From assembly GCA_016783665.1 (NCBI GenBank), contig JADHWC010000006.1, positions 1 to 49,407 of the forward strand: a stretch of 49,407 nucleotides of DNA, given 5' to 3'. Origin of the DNA: Fidelibacterota bacterium. Its GTDB lineage: Bacteria > Fidelibacterota > UBA2242. A model generated the notes under the pieces. The model did not search any database. It was not told the origin of the DNA and saw only the letters and a program-made list of their open reading frames with translations. The translations under genes and the position numbers were made by a program. The stretch's first letter is position 1. The number at the start of each line of letters is the position of its first letter. Below are positions 17,376 to 25,996 of the stretch, in pieces.

Positions 17376-20300
17376 CTATTTCAGGATTGTCATTTTCTTT
17401 ATAGCAGCAAAGTTATTCGCCTGAATCCTGTAAATATATACACCACTTGCCAGATGAGAAGCGTTGAAATTCATTTTGTAAAAGCCCGGCTGCATATTTT
17501 CATTTTTCAATTCGGCAACCTGCTGACCCATCATGTTATAAATAACTAATTGTACATTGGCTGCTTCCGGTAAATCGAAAGATATGGTCGTCGTCGGGTT
17601 AAACGGGTTCGGATAATTCTGGTGGAGTTTAAACGATTCCGGCAAGATATCAACATTTTGATCAATTGATAACACAATTTCATCCGATTCATCAGCGCCC
17701 TTGTAAGGCAAGGTTGTACTACGTGCGTCACCGTCAATGTCAGTTGTCACCGTTGCCAGAGGCGTACCTACCAGATTTATATCGCCAATGGATGCGCCGA
17801 CAAGGTGCAGGTCGGTTGCACTGACAAATTCTACAGGCTTGGAAACGGAATTTGCATCCTGTCCAGCCACTTGCCAGGCAGTCAGATCAGCGTAACTTGT
17901 ACCTGTGTAATTTACAAAATTCTGATTTGAAACAAGAAGGTTGTAGTCAGAAGTCAGAACCGAGGCTGTAGGAATCAGTCCGATAGCGGATGATCCGCTG
18001 TTTCCAGTGTGATTGTTGATAATAATATTATTCAGTAATTCCAAGGTCACAGGACCAGTGCCGTTCGTGTGGTTTCCTACAGCGTGGCATGCTGAAGTGG
18101 AAGCAAGATTATTTAGCAGAATAGTATTGTGGTAAGCCTGGATATTACCCATGTTATTAGCAGAACGGAAGCCGATACCATACGTAGGATGTGTTCCAGC
18201 CGTAGCGCCAACATTGACCATATTATTGACAACACTGATGATCTCACCTTCACCTTCGGAATTACCGGCAAAGGCAATACCAACAACATATGTACCTGAA
18301 ACGGTTGCCGCTTCCAAACAATTGATCGTATTACCATGTATTGTCGTCGGGCCGGAAGCGCCGGTTAAATAAATGCCATGTACATAACTGTAAGTCGTTG
18401 CACTGGTAGTCGGCAGCATATGAATGGTATTACCACTGAAATTACAATCATTAACCACATAGGTTGTAATTCCACGGCAACCGGCATAGATTTCATTATT
18501 TAACACAATTCCCTGGGTCGGAGCTGAACTTGATCCCCAGACCGCGACGCCATCGCGCCACACCGGGAATTCTGCCGAACCGATCTGGCAGTTTTCCACA
18601 GTGAAACCTTCAATACCGGCGACATCATTTGTAATAGGACCATATTTGAAGTTTTTGATACCATTATCAAGATTTTTAATAATTAAGTTTTTGAGAACTA
18701 TCATATCAGCATTGGCTGTGTTTAATCCAAGTGGTACATCAGCATACACTTCGTTGGTAATGATGAGGTTCCGACTGTCCGAACCGTCGTTGCTTCCGTC
18801 AAAGGTTACATAACCTTTGTCAAAACCGATCATTTGAGGTCCATTGCCCTTGGAAACTCCGGGGGCAACGATTAGGACAACGTCACGGCCCGAAGCAGGT
18901 TTAACAATTACATTGTTTTCCGCTGACAGATCTGCATTAAAAGTAAAACTTTCTTCTCTTAAGGTGTCTGCGTCCAGCAGGAAAGTAACAGTACCCGATA
19001 CGTCCATACCATTCAGACATTTAATCGCTTCGCCAAGGCTTTCAAAACCCTGAGCATTAACGCCTTTGGGAATATAATATTCACCGGCAAGAACAGGCAA
19101 AACCGGAGTTCCAATTTCGTTCATCAGGATTGTACCGCCTTGACCCACTGCCCAGAGTCTGCCGTTTTGAAAACGAACTTTTTGAAGGGTTTCTGTAGAG
19201 GAGTTGACTTCGGCATTCCAGGTCAAGCCGGCATCCTCGGATTTGTAGATTTTACCGGCTTCGCCAACTACATAAACCAATGTATCATTAATAAATTCGA
19301 CGTCATAAAGATCGTCGCCATCGGGATCGGTGAAGACTTCGTAGAGAGTATCATATTCAGCCAGAGTGGTACGAAATAGATGTCCCGAACTGGCTGGAAC
19401 GATTATCACACCCGAACGTTCTTCTACGGCTCGATAAGACAGGCTACCCCAATCCACCATCGTGAATGTTGCGCCGTAATTATCAGAGTAGAGATATTGT
19501 CCGCTGCCGGCGGTAGCGATAACTTTTGATCCTCCAACCAGGAATATATCATATACTGAGCCACTGCCATAGTCGGTCATCACCCAGTTTACGCCGCCAT
19601 CAATGGATTGACAAATTCTACCGGAGTAGCCACCGGCGAAGATCGTGTCAGCGTTAAAATAACGCAAGGAATTAAATGCTCTATTTTCAGCGACGAAGGG
19701 GTTATCAACCGGAGTCCAGATCGAACCGCCATCTACGGTTTTTCCTATAAAACCGTTAGAACCGGCAATAAGACCGTTATTAGCATCCAGGAATTCGCAT
19801 TCATAAATCGCATCTCGCGCTCCTGTGGCATAGTTATTCGGATAATCCCAGGTAAGTCCACCATCCACGCTAATTGTCATTTCTCCGCCAGCGTTGGCAG
19901 TCAGGACAATCTTATTTGCTTCCGGCATTGCCATTCCCCAGAAGCTGAGCTGTGGCCATTCCAGCAACGGTGTAAATGAAGCGCCGGCGTCAGTTGTTTT
20001 CATGAACATCCCATAGTAGCCAATTACATAACCGGTATTAACATCAATAAAATCAATAAATACGGTCTGCTGTCCGGTTCCTTTAACTAATTCGGTCCAA
20101 TTGACACCACCGTCAGTAGTTGCATATGTCACTCCATCCGTACCGCTGGCAAAGAAGTTCTGAGCGTCAACCATGTTTACTGAGATAAATCGTTCATAAC
20201 CGTAGTTCACTGGAACACCCCCTAATATGTAGGTTGCGCCACCATCTGTTGAGATAAATGTTGTATAATGATATCCACCGATAACAATTGTCGATCCGAT

Positions 20301-20966
20301 CATCTCAACATCATAAATACGGCTACTGGACGTACCTATCGGAAACAGACCTGCAACACTGACAAAATTCCAGTTTGCACCACCGTCGGTAGTATACCAT
20401 GTATATCCACCAACGCCGTCAGCAATTACAACACCATTGTTCTCATCGGCAAAAGCAATATTGCCATCAAGATCATCACCGAGAAATGTCGTCGAGTCAC
20501 CCAATAATGTGAAATTGGCACCACCGTCGGTCGATTTTAACAACATCCAATCCTGACCCGCAAAGTAGACAACATCGGCAGATACTACTGCAAGCCCTTC
20601 CAAATCATTGACATAATTGGCTGTATCACCAATCATCGTCCAGTTTGCACCACCATCAGTTGTTTTAAAAATATAACCATCTTCAGCACAAGCATAACCG
20701 ATGTTAGCATCCGCAAATTGAATATCATTCCATTCGATACCTGGATCGGCTGCCTGAATCAAGGTCCAGCTTGCACCACCATCCGTCGTTTGCAGAACTT
20801 GGCCCTCAAACAAATAATTTCCGGCAATCCAACCCGTGTTGGCGTCCAGAAAATATCCAGATCCAGCCTGAAAATCCATTGTCTGTTCCTTCACCACCTG
20901 CCATTGCCCAAAAGCAAGCAGTGTGCTGATCGCAACAACAGCCACAATCATTAACAATTTCTTCAT
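17376..20966 (-). CDS. giant secreted Asp-box propeller / beta-helix protein with type IX sorting domain
   Basis: 1196 residues from the ATG at 20966, chosen because AAGGAGGA lies 4 bases upstream and MKKLLMIVAVVAISTLLAFG is a clean signal peptide; the frame itself is open to 21023. Residues about 25-640 contain at least ten Asp-box (BNR/YCF48-like) repeats of the form TTDGGANWT, forming beta propellers. About 660-1080 is a right-handed parallel beta-helix (VTFLLDADTL, YVTFDGSNDGSDSRNLIITN, IKNLDNGIKN, IHGNTINCL). The C-terminus (about 1115-1196) is a type IX sorting domain: LHQNYPNPFNPTT, VQLVIYNMMGQQVAEL, SGVYIYRIQAN, KKMTILK. The protein is therefore exported to the cell surface or medium. 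It ends module B and is closed by a terminator. Such folds commonly bind glycans or proteins; the target is unknown. Confidence 0.85.
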   Translation of the reverse strand: MKKLLMIVAVVAISTLLAFGQWQVVKEQTMDFQAGSGYFLDANTGWIAGNYLFEGQVLQTTDGGASWTLIQAADPGIEWNDIQFADANIGYACAEDGYIFKTTDGGANWTMIGDTANYVNDLEGLAVVSADVVYFAGQDWMLLKSTDGGANFTLLGDSTTFLGDDLDGNIAFADENNGVVIADGVGGYTWYTTDGGANWNFVSVAGLFPIGTSSSRIYDVEMIGSTIVIGGYHYTTFISTDGGATYILGGVPVNYGYERFISVNMVDAQNFFASGTDGVTYATTDGGVNWTELVKGTGQQTVFIDFIDVNTGYVIGYYGMFMKTTDAGASFTPLLEWPQLSFWGMAMPEANKIVLTANAGGEMTISVDGGLTWDYPNNYATGARDAIYECEFLDANNGLIAGSNGFIGKTVDGGSIWTPVDNPFVAENRAFNSLRYFNADTIFAGGYSGRICQSIDGGVNWVMTDYGSGSVYDIFLVGGSKVIATAGSGQYLYSDNYGATFTMVDWGSLSYRAVEERSGVIIVPASSGHLFRTTLAEYDTLYEVFTDPDGDDLYDVEFINDTLVYVVGEAGKIYKSEDAGLTWNAEVNSSTETLQKVRFQNGRLWAVGQGGTILMNEIGTPVLPVLAGEYYIPKGVNAQGFESLGEAIKCLNGMDVSGTVTFLLDADTLREESFTFNADLSAENNVIVKPASGRDVVLIVAPGVSKGNGPQMIGFDKGYVTFDGSNDGSDSRNLIITNEVYADVPLGLNTANADMIVLKNLIIKNLDNGIKNFKYGPITNDVAGIEGFTVENCQIGSAEFPVWRDGVAVWGSSSAPTQGIVLNNEIYAGCRGITTYVVNDCNFSGNTIHMLPTTSATTYSYVHGIYLTGASGPTTIHGNTINCLEAATVSGTYVVGIAFAGNSEGEGEIISVVNNMVNVGATAGTHPTYGIGFRSANNMGNIQAYHNTILLNNLASTSACHAVGNHTNGTGPVTLELLNNIIINNHTGNSGSSAIGLIPTASVLTSDYNLLVSNQNFVNYTGTSYADLTAWQVAGQDANSVSKPVEFVSATDLHLVGASIGDINLVGTPLATVTTDIDGDARSTTLPYKGADESDEIVLSIDQNVDILPESFKLHQNYPNPFNPTTTISFDLPEAANVQLVIYNMMGQQVAELKNENMQPGFYKMNFNASHLASGVYIYRIQANNFAAIKKMTILK

Positions 20967-20970
20967 TTCG

Positions 20971-20978
20971 TCCTCCTT
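20971..20978 (-). promoter_or_regulatory. strong ribosome binding site fixing the start at 20966
   Basis: AAGGAGGA on the - strand, 4 bases before the ATG at 20966-20964. It excludes the longer frame from 21023, whose extra 19 residues would spoil the signal peptide. Confidence 0.85.
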
Positions 20979-21068
20979 CTTTACTTTTTTATACTTTTGT
21001 CGAGTCCTAAACATTACCCCCAAATATTTTACATAGTTTTTGAAACTAATCCAAATTTAAAATCCGGT

Positions 21069-22526
21069 TTATTTCCAATAATTCAATGCAATCCCGATCC
21101 GGTTAACGGAGTTTGTAGCGCCATCCGGCTTCCAAATCTCATAATTAAAGTCTATTCCCAAGGTGCCAAAAACGAACAATCTGTCAAATCCAAATTGAAG
21201 CGCTATTATATCGAATTTATCCGTATTCCAGTAAAACCAGGGCTCAACTGTTCCAACAGTTCCTTTAATATGGGCATTGGTAATCTGATTGATTGCAAGC
21301 TTCAAATCCACAAAACCATTCCAGTTATGATGATCTTTATTATAGTCAAATTTCACGATGTATTCGTGATAGTCGGATTGAATATTCTCCATTTCAAAAC
21401 CGGTGGATACGCCGACTTTATTCATTAGCGGCAGATACAATACGGAACCGAATCGATGCATAAGCTCATCGTTTTCGATAGTCACGACATTATACTCACC
21501 GGATCTGGCCCAGTCGCTGAAATCTTTATATTCATAAAACATCTGAAACATTAAATTCGATGTGACCGGCTGGTAAAAGGCATTCCCAAATATTCTGAAT
21601 CCATCCCGGACCAAGTAGCCTCTGTCACCAGGAAGCGCAGTGCTGCCGACTGTAATTTTGGTATAGTTTGTCCCGTAGCTTCCGGATAGCTGAATTCCCA
21701 GACCGTCAACTAAAATATTTTTCCGGGCTAATTGAGCGCTGAATTCGTAGCCTTCTTTATGATCGTTTTTACGGTTTAAAGAGCGGGGATTTTCATCACG
21801 AAACACGTGATATCCGAAGTAGGTTCTTACAAAAGCATCCTGCAGTTCTTTCACGGCATTATATTGTCCTTCATAACTGAAATACCTTGCAGACGCCCCG
21901 GCGACAAAATTGCCATTATCAGACACAAATCCAACGCCGAATTTCAAATCCAGATTTCTGATTACGGTCTCACATTTTGTATATACATCCTTTAAACCTC
22001 TTTCAATGCCATAATCAACCTCAAAGCCTAAAAGCAAATTATTTGTCAGCGAATAATTATACAGAAACCAAAGCTGCGGACCGTCATATTTTACATTACC
22101 TTTGGTTGTATCGATATATGAGAAATAATTGTCATAAAAACTCTTTTCCAGGGATCTGTACACATCATACTGATCGGCGCGATTATACCGTACTGCTGCC
22201 GCAAGAGTGGATTTTTTATCTAATGCTTTATGTGAATGGAAATAAAGTTTATAATCTTTTTGTCTTTTGGGGTCATATACCCGGCGGAAAAAGTTTATTT
22301 TGTCGAAACTGTTAGCACTATAGTAAACGATATCTTCCTGATATGAGTTTTTATAGATAGCGGGATTAAAACTGATCTGGTATAGATTCATTGGTGTCTG
22401 TATAGTACTACTAAACGATTCTTCGATCACAATATCCGGAAATAATGGATTGTTATAAGCAGACAGGTAGGTTGAAAACATCAATATTCCCAATATCATA
22501 CATTTTTGTATCATGCTTATCTTCAT
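21069..22526 (-). CDS. outer-membrane beta-barrel protein, DUF6850-like (module B)
   Basis: 485 residues. Signal peptide (about 1-23, MILGILMFSTYLSA), then a Phe/Tyr-rich beta-strand protein throughout: STLAAAVRYNRADQYDVY, LWFLYNYSLTNNLLLGFEVDYG, NFVAGASARYFSYEGQYNA, MFQMFYEYKDFSDWARSG, ending IGIALNYWK with an aromatic next to the terminus, as outer-membrane barrels do. It corresponds in position, size and composition to the barrel at 9836-11380 and also follows DUF4876 lipoprotein genes. It therefore defines the conserved order receptor, lipoprotein, barrel. DUF6850 assignment is from memory of Bacteroidota gene neighbourhoods and is moderate. No catalytic motif is visible. Confidence 0.66.
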   Translation of the reverse strand: MKISMIQKCMILGILMFSTYLSAYNNPLFPDIVIEESFSSTIQTPMNLYQISFNPAIYKNSYQEDIVYYSANSFDKINFFRRVYDPKRQKDYKLYFHSHKALDKKSTLAAAVRYNRADQYDVYRSLEKSFYDNYFSYIDTTKGNVKYDGPQLWFLYNYSLTNNLLLGFEVDYGIERGLKDVYTKCETVIRNLDLKFGVGFVSDNGNFVAGASARYFSYEGQYNAVKELQDAFVRTYFGYHVFRDENPRSLNRKNDHKEGYEFSAQLARKNILVDGLGIQLSGSYGTNYTKITVGSTALPGDRGYLVRDGFRIFGNAFYQPVTSNLMFQMFYEYKDFSDWARSGEYNVVTIENDELMHRFGSVLYLPLMNKVGVSTGFEMENIQSDYHEYIVKFDYNKDHHNWNGFVDLKLAINQITNAHIKGTVGTVEPWFYWNTDKFDIIALQFGFDRLFVFGTLGIDFNYEIWKPDGATNSVNRIGIALNYWK

Positions 22527-22632
22527 TCTGTATCCCTATTTATATTTTCCACACTTAAAAGATTTACTTTTATTATTTTTGCGGGTTTCCCGTTTATATA
22601 TTCCTTCGTCCATTTGGAGAAAGGTGTCATAG

Positions 22633-23718
22633 CTACTCATGCTGATACCCTGGCGTCGGATGATCTATAATTTCAAAATCCACACTGGAATTATTCGAAT
22701 CGAAACCCACGGCAACTCTCTCTAATGATTTCCCGCTGTATTTAATCAATCCCACACCGCCAAATCCTCTGTCCACCTCTTTTTCTATGTCTTTCAAGTG
22801 GGTTGAAAGGGATGAATACTCAACGCCATCGATGACCGATTCGATAGCAATACCGTCAAAATAGTTTACGTCGCTGCCGTCAGTTATAAGAATAACATCC
22901 GTACTGAGCCCTATTCCAAAATCGGTGCGGCAACCAACTTCGATATTATCAATATTCGGGACATCCGGGTTATCATAATCCCCATAGTCCATACTGTTTT
23001 TAAATTCCCAGTCGGCATGCGACAGATCCACGCTTTCCGGCAGAGGAAAATTGGGTATATTTGTATGGTCCATGGCGTCTTTTGCAGCCACCACGAAGGC
23101 GCCGGGCGGCACCGGATATTCACGCCCTGTTAAAGGTTCTCCCGGGAACTGAAATATTGAAGACGCCCATTCCAGCATCTCATAAATCCTGACAAAAAGC
23201 ATCCCGTCGAGATAAACAGTATCTTCGGAAGAATTATACAATTCGAAAAATTGATCGGAATAATAAAACATATTATTTGGTGGACCGACGGTATACAATT
23301 CATTAATTTTTAGTCCCGGTTGAGCGCCGGACGCAATCGTATAAATAGTATCGGTTATAGTGTTCTCATTATTCGATGTTTCTGTGGGTGTTATTAAAGT
23401 TGAAGCAATTACCGTAACAGTATCCATGGCATTGGAGTTAAGCGCCGAAGATACAATAGCGGTAGATTTTATTGTAATAAGATATTCCGCATAGGGAATA
23501 TTTTCAAAGAAAACCGCTCCGCATGAATCTGTAATGCTGCTAAAAGAAATACTATTATAGTCATAAGTTTTTATAGTAACCGGAATGGAGTTCAGGAAGC
23601 TGTCTTCAAATTTAATATATAATGTCAAAGTCAGTGCGCCATCGACTTGAGTGGGCTGTTCTTTGAAACAGGATGAAGCCACAAATAGTAGGAACAATAA
23701 TAGAAATGGTGTTTTCAT
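22633..23718 (-). CDS. DUF4876-like surface lipoprotein, copy B1
   Basis: 361 residues from the ATG at 23718, which has AGGAG 4 bases upstream; the frame continues to 23736 without such a site. The signal ends at the lipobox VASSC. Next come an Ig-like domain (TLYIKFEDSFLNSIPVTIKT) and a lamin-tail-like domain with LKINELYTVGPP, FFELYNSSEDTVYLDGM, YPVPPGAFVVAAKDAMDHT, NFPLPESVDLSHADWEF and the terminal VDFEIIDHPTPGYQHE. It differs from copy B2 at about 40 of 361 residues by hand count (about 89% identity), so the two arose by recent tandem duplication. A REP-like palindrome lies between them. Last of three DUF4876 genes before the barrel gene. Confidence 0.82.
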   Translation of the reverse strand: MKTPFLLLFLLFVASSCFKEQPTQVDGALTLTLYIKFEDSFLNSIPVTIKTYDYNSISFSSITDSCGAVFFENIPYAEYLITIKSTAIVSSALNSNAMDTVTVIASTLITPTETSNNENTITDTIYTIASGAQPGLKINELYTVGPPNNMFYYSDQFFELYNSSEDTVYLDGMLFVRIYEMLEWASSIFQFPGEPLTGREYPVPPGAFVVAAKDAMDHTNIPNFPLPESVDLSHADWEFKNSMDYGDYDNPDVPNIDNIEVGCRTDFGIGLSTDVILITDGSDVNYFDGIAIESVIDGVEYSSLSTHLKDIEKEVDRGFGGVGLIKYSGKSLERVAVGFDSNNSSVDFEIIDHPTPGYQHE

Positions 23719-23745
23719 CGCTCCTAAACGCTCCACAAGACTCTT

Positions 23746-23768
23746 GTTCCCAAACTCAGTTTGGGAAC
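23746..23768. repeat. REP-like palindrome between DUF4876 copies B1 and B2
   Basis: Perfect 10-base inverted repeat, GTTCCCAAAC (23746-23755) and GTTTGGGAAC (23759-23768), with a 3-base loop. It resembles the 'CTTGTTCCCAAnCT...GGGAACg' REP family that I recall as scattered in many bacterial genomes, often mobilised by RAYT transposases. The spacer between copies B2 and B3 lacks it, so it may have inserted after the duplication. Confidence 0.7.
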
Positions 23769-23784
23769 GATAAATGTACTACAG

Positions 23785-24924
23785 CTACTCATGCTGATAC
23801 CCTGGCGTTGGATGATCTATAATTTCAAAATCCACAGTGGAATTATTCGAATCGAAACCCACGGCAACTCTTTCCAGTGATTGCCCGCTGTATTTAATCA
23901 GTCCAACGCCGCCAAATCCCCGATCTACTTCCTTTTCTACGTCTTTTATATGTGTCGAAAAGGACGCATACTCGACACCATCAACGATCGACTCGATTGC
24001 AACGCCGTCAATATAGTTTAGGTCGCTGCCGTCCGTTAGAAGAATAACATCCATAGTAAGCCCAATTCCAAAATCAGTCCGGCATCCCACTTCGATATTA
24101 TCGATATTCGGAACATTGGGATTGTCATAATCGCCATAGTCCATACTGTTTTTAAACTCCCAGTCGGCATGAGAAAGATCTACGCTTTCCGGCAGAGGAA
24201 AATTTGGTATATTTGTATGGTCCATGGCATCTAATGCAACTACTACAAAGACGCCGGGTGGTACCGGATATTCACGCCCAGTTAGAGGTTCTCCCGGAAA
24301 TTGAAATATTGAAGACGGCCATTCCAACATTATATAAATCCTGACAAAAAGCATTCCGTCAAGATAAACGGTATCTTTGGAAGAATTATATAATTCAAAA
24401 AATTGATCGGAAAAATAGTATGAACGGTTTGGCGGACCGACCGTATACAACTCATTGATCTTCAGTCCCGGTTGAGCGCCGGATGCAATCGTATAAATAG
24501 TATCGGTTATAGTGTTCTCATTATTTGATGAGTCCGTGGGTGTTATTAAAGTTGAAGCGATTACCGTAACCGTATCCATTGCATTAGAGTCAAGCGCCGA
24601 AGATACAATAGCGGTAGATTTTATTGTAATAAGATATTCCGCCCAGGGAATATTTTCAAAGGAAACCGCACCGCCTGAATCAGTAATGCCGCTAAAGGAA
24701 GTAATATTATAATCATAGGTTTTTATAGTAACCGGGATAGAGTTCAGGAAGCGGTCTTCAAATTTAATATACAGGGTTAAGTTCAGCGAACTATCGACTT
24801 GAGTGGGCTGTGCTTTGAAACAGGATGAAGCCACAAATAGTAAGAACAATAATAGAAATGGTATTTTTCTTGTCCCAAAAACACACCATCTTCTCGTACG
24901 AGAAAATGTACTCCAGCTACTCAT
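23785..24924 (-). CDS. DUF4876-like surface lipoprotein, copy B2 (ancestral start codon lost)
   Basis: The body (FLLLFLLFVASSC lipobox, LKINELYTVGPP, FFELYNSSKDTVYLDGM, DFEIIDHPTPGYQHE) is a near-duplicate of copy B1. At the position of the B1 start (24870-24868) the codon is AGA instead of ATG, and no ATG, GTG or TTG occurs nearby in frame. The first usable in-frame ATG is 24924-24922, inside the last codons of copy B3, with CAGGAT about 9 bases upstream. Starting there adds 18 residues (MSSWSTFSRTRRWCVFGT) before the old signal peptide; the result is still basic then hydrophobic, so export may survive. The alternatives are a functional gene with a shifted, coupled start, or an early pseudogene. 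The frame itself is intact to the stop. Confidence 0.75.
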   Translation of the reverse strand: MSSWSTFSRTRRWCVFGTRKIPFLLLFLLFVASSCFKAQPTQVDSSLNLTLYIKFEDRFLNSIPVTIKTYDYNITSFSGITDSGGAVSFENIPWAEYLITIKSTAIVSSALDSNAMDTVTVIASTLITPTDSSNNENTITDTIYTIASGAQPGLKINELYTVGPPNRSYYFSDQFFELYNSSKDTVYLDGMLFVRIYIMLEWPSSIFQFPGEPLTGREYPVPPGVFVVVALDAMDHTNIPNFPLPESVDLSHADWEFKNSMDYGDYDNPNVPNIDNIEVGCRTDFGIGLTMDVILLTDGSDLNYIDGVAIESIVDGVEYASFSTHIKDVEKEVDRGFGGVGLIKYSGQSLERVAVGFDSNNSTVDFEIIDHPTPGYQHE

Positions 24925-25996
24925 GCTGATATCCTGGCGTCGGCGTTTGAAGGATTTCGAAATCAATCGAAGAATTATTGCTGTCAAAACCGGCTGAAAT
25001 TCTTTCAATGGACTCTCCGCCATATTTTATTATTCCTACGCCTGCAAACCCCCGGTCAAGTTCAGCCTCAATTTCTTTCATAGCATCGGAAGAACTATGA
25101 TACTCAACACAGTCAATAACCGAATTGATATCGATCCCGTCCAAATAATTGAGGTCGCTGCCATCCGCGATTAGTATCACATCACCAGCTAAATTAATCA
25201 TAAAATCAAGCCTGTGACCAACCTCGATATTATCAATGTTGGGAACATCGGGATTATCAAAATCTCCATAATCGACGCTGTTTCTAAATTCCCAATCGGC
25301 ATGCGACAGATTAACGCTTTCCGGTAGAGGAAGATTTGGTATATTCGTATGGTCCATAGCGTCCTGGGCAAGCACAACAAATGCATCCGGCGGAACGGGA
25401 TATTCTCTGCCAACCAGATGTTCACCGGGGAATTGAAAAATATAGGTAACGCTTTCCAGAAACGTACCCATCCGGCAGACAACCATGCCGTCTAAGTAAA
25501 CAGTATCCATAGATGAATTATACAGTTCAATGAATTGATCATACCAATAGAAGAAATTATTGGGCGGTCCTGCAGCGTAGATTTCATTAATTTTTAGGCC
25601 CGGTTCGGTGCCGGAAGCTATAACTTCAAGTGTATCAATAAAAATGTCCCCATCGCCGGGTTCTACAATACCGGCGCCTACCACATTAATTTCCACTAAA
25701 GAATCCGGGTTATCAAAAGAGGGAACCATTATAGTAGCTTTTGTATTGACTTTATATTCCGCATAGGGAACAGGTTCAAACTCTGCCAGGCCGGCGGAAT
25801 CGGTTGTGTCTATATGGGTCGAAATATTATAATCAAACGTGCTAAGCAACACCGGGATATTTGGCAGATAATTGCCTTCAAACATAACATATAACTTTAC
25901 AGCCAGCTCCCCATCAAACTGAGTCGGTTTTCCCTTAAAACATCCCGATAAAAAAAGAATCGGGATAAAAAGCAGGAACGGTAATTTTTTTACCAT
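24917..25996 (-). CDS. DUF4876-like surface lipoprotein, copy B3
   Basis: 359 residues, first lipoprotein gene after receptor B. Signal with lipobox LFLSGC (Cys19); then the same Ig-like and lamin-tail-like plan as its neighbours: LKINEIYAAGPP, FIELYNSSMDTVYLDGM, YPVPPDAFVVLAQDAMDHT, NLPLPESVNLSHADWEF, DFEILQTPTPGYQHE. It is clearly more divergent from B1 and B2 than they are from each other, so it is probably the older copy. The ATG lies inside the receptor B stop region (25990-25996), the same coupling seen in module A. Its last codons carry the probable start of copy B2. Ligand unknown. Confidence 0.82.
   Translation of the reverse strand: MVKKLPFLLFIPILFLSGCFKGKPTQFDGELAVKLYVMFEGNYLPNIPVLLSTFDYNISTHIDTTDSAGLAEFEPVPYAEYKVNTKATIMVPSFDNPDSLVEINVVGAGIVEPGDGDIFIDTLEVIASGTEPGLKINEIYAAGPPNNFFYWYDQFIELYNSSMDTVYLDGMVVCRMGTFLESVTYIFQFPGEHLVGREYPVPPDAFVVLAQDAMDHTNIPNLPLPESVNLSHADWEFRNSVDYGDFDNPDVPNIDNIEVGHRLDFMINLAGDVILIADGSDLNYLDGIDINSVIDCVEYHSSSDAMKEIEAELDRGFAGVGIIKYGGESIERISAGFDSNNSSIDFEILQTPTPGYQHE

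Noticed and set aside
19100-20900. Regularly spaced DNA similarity that could suggest a CRISPR or minisatellite
   Set aside because: The repeats are imperfect, in frame, and encode Asp-box units (DGGANWT) of one protein.
24925-25023. Longer N-terminus for DUF4876 copy B2
   Set aside because: These codons lie fully inside copy B3 in another frame, and the encoded peptide has no counterpart in the paralogues.
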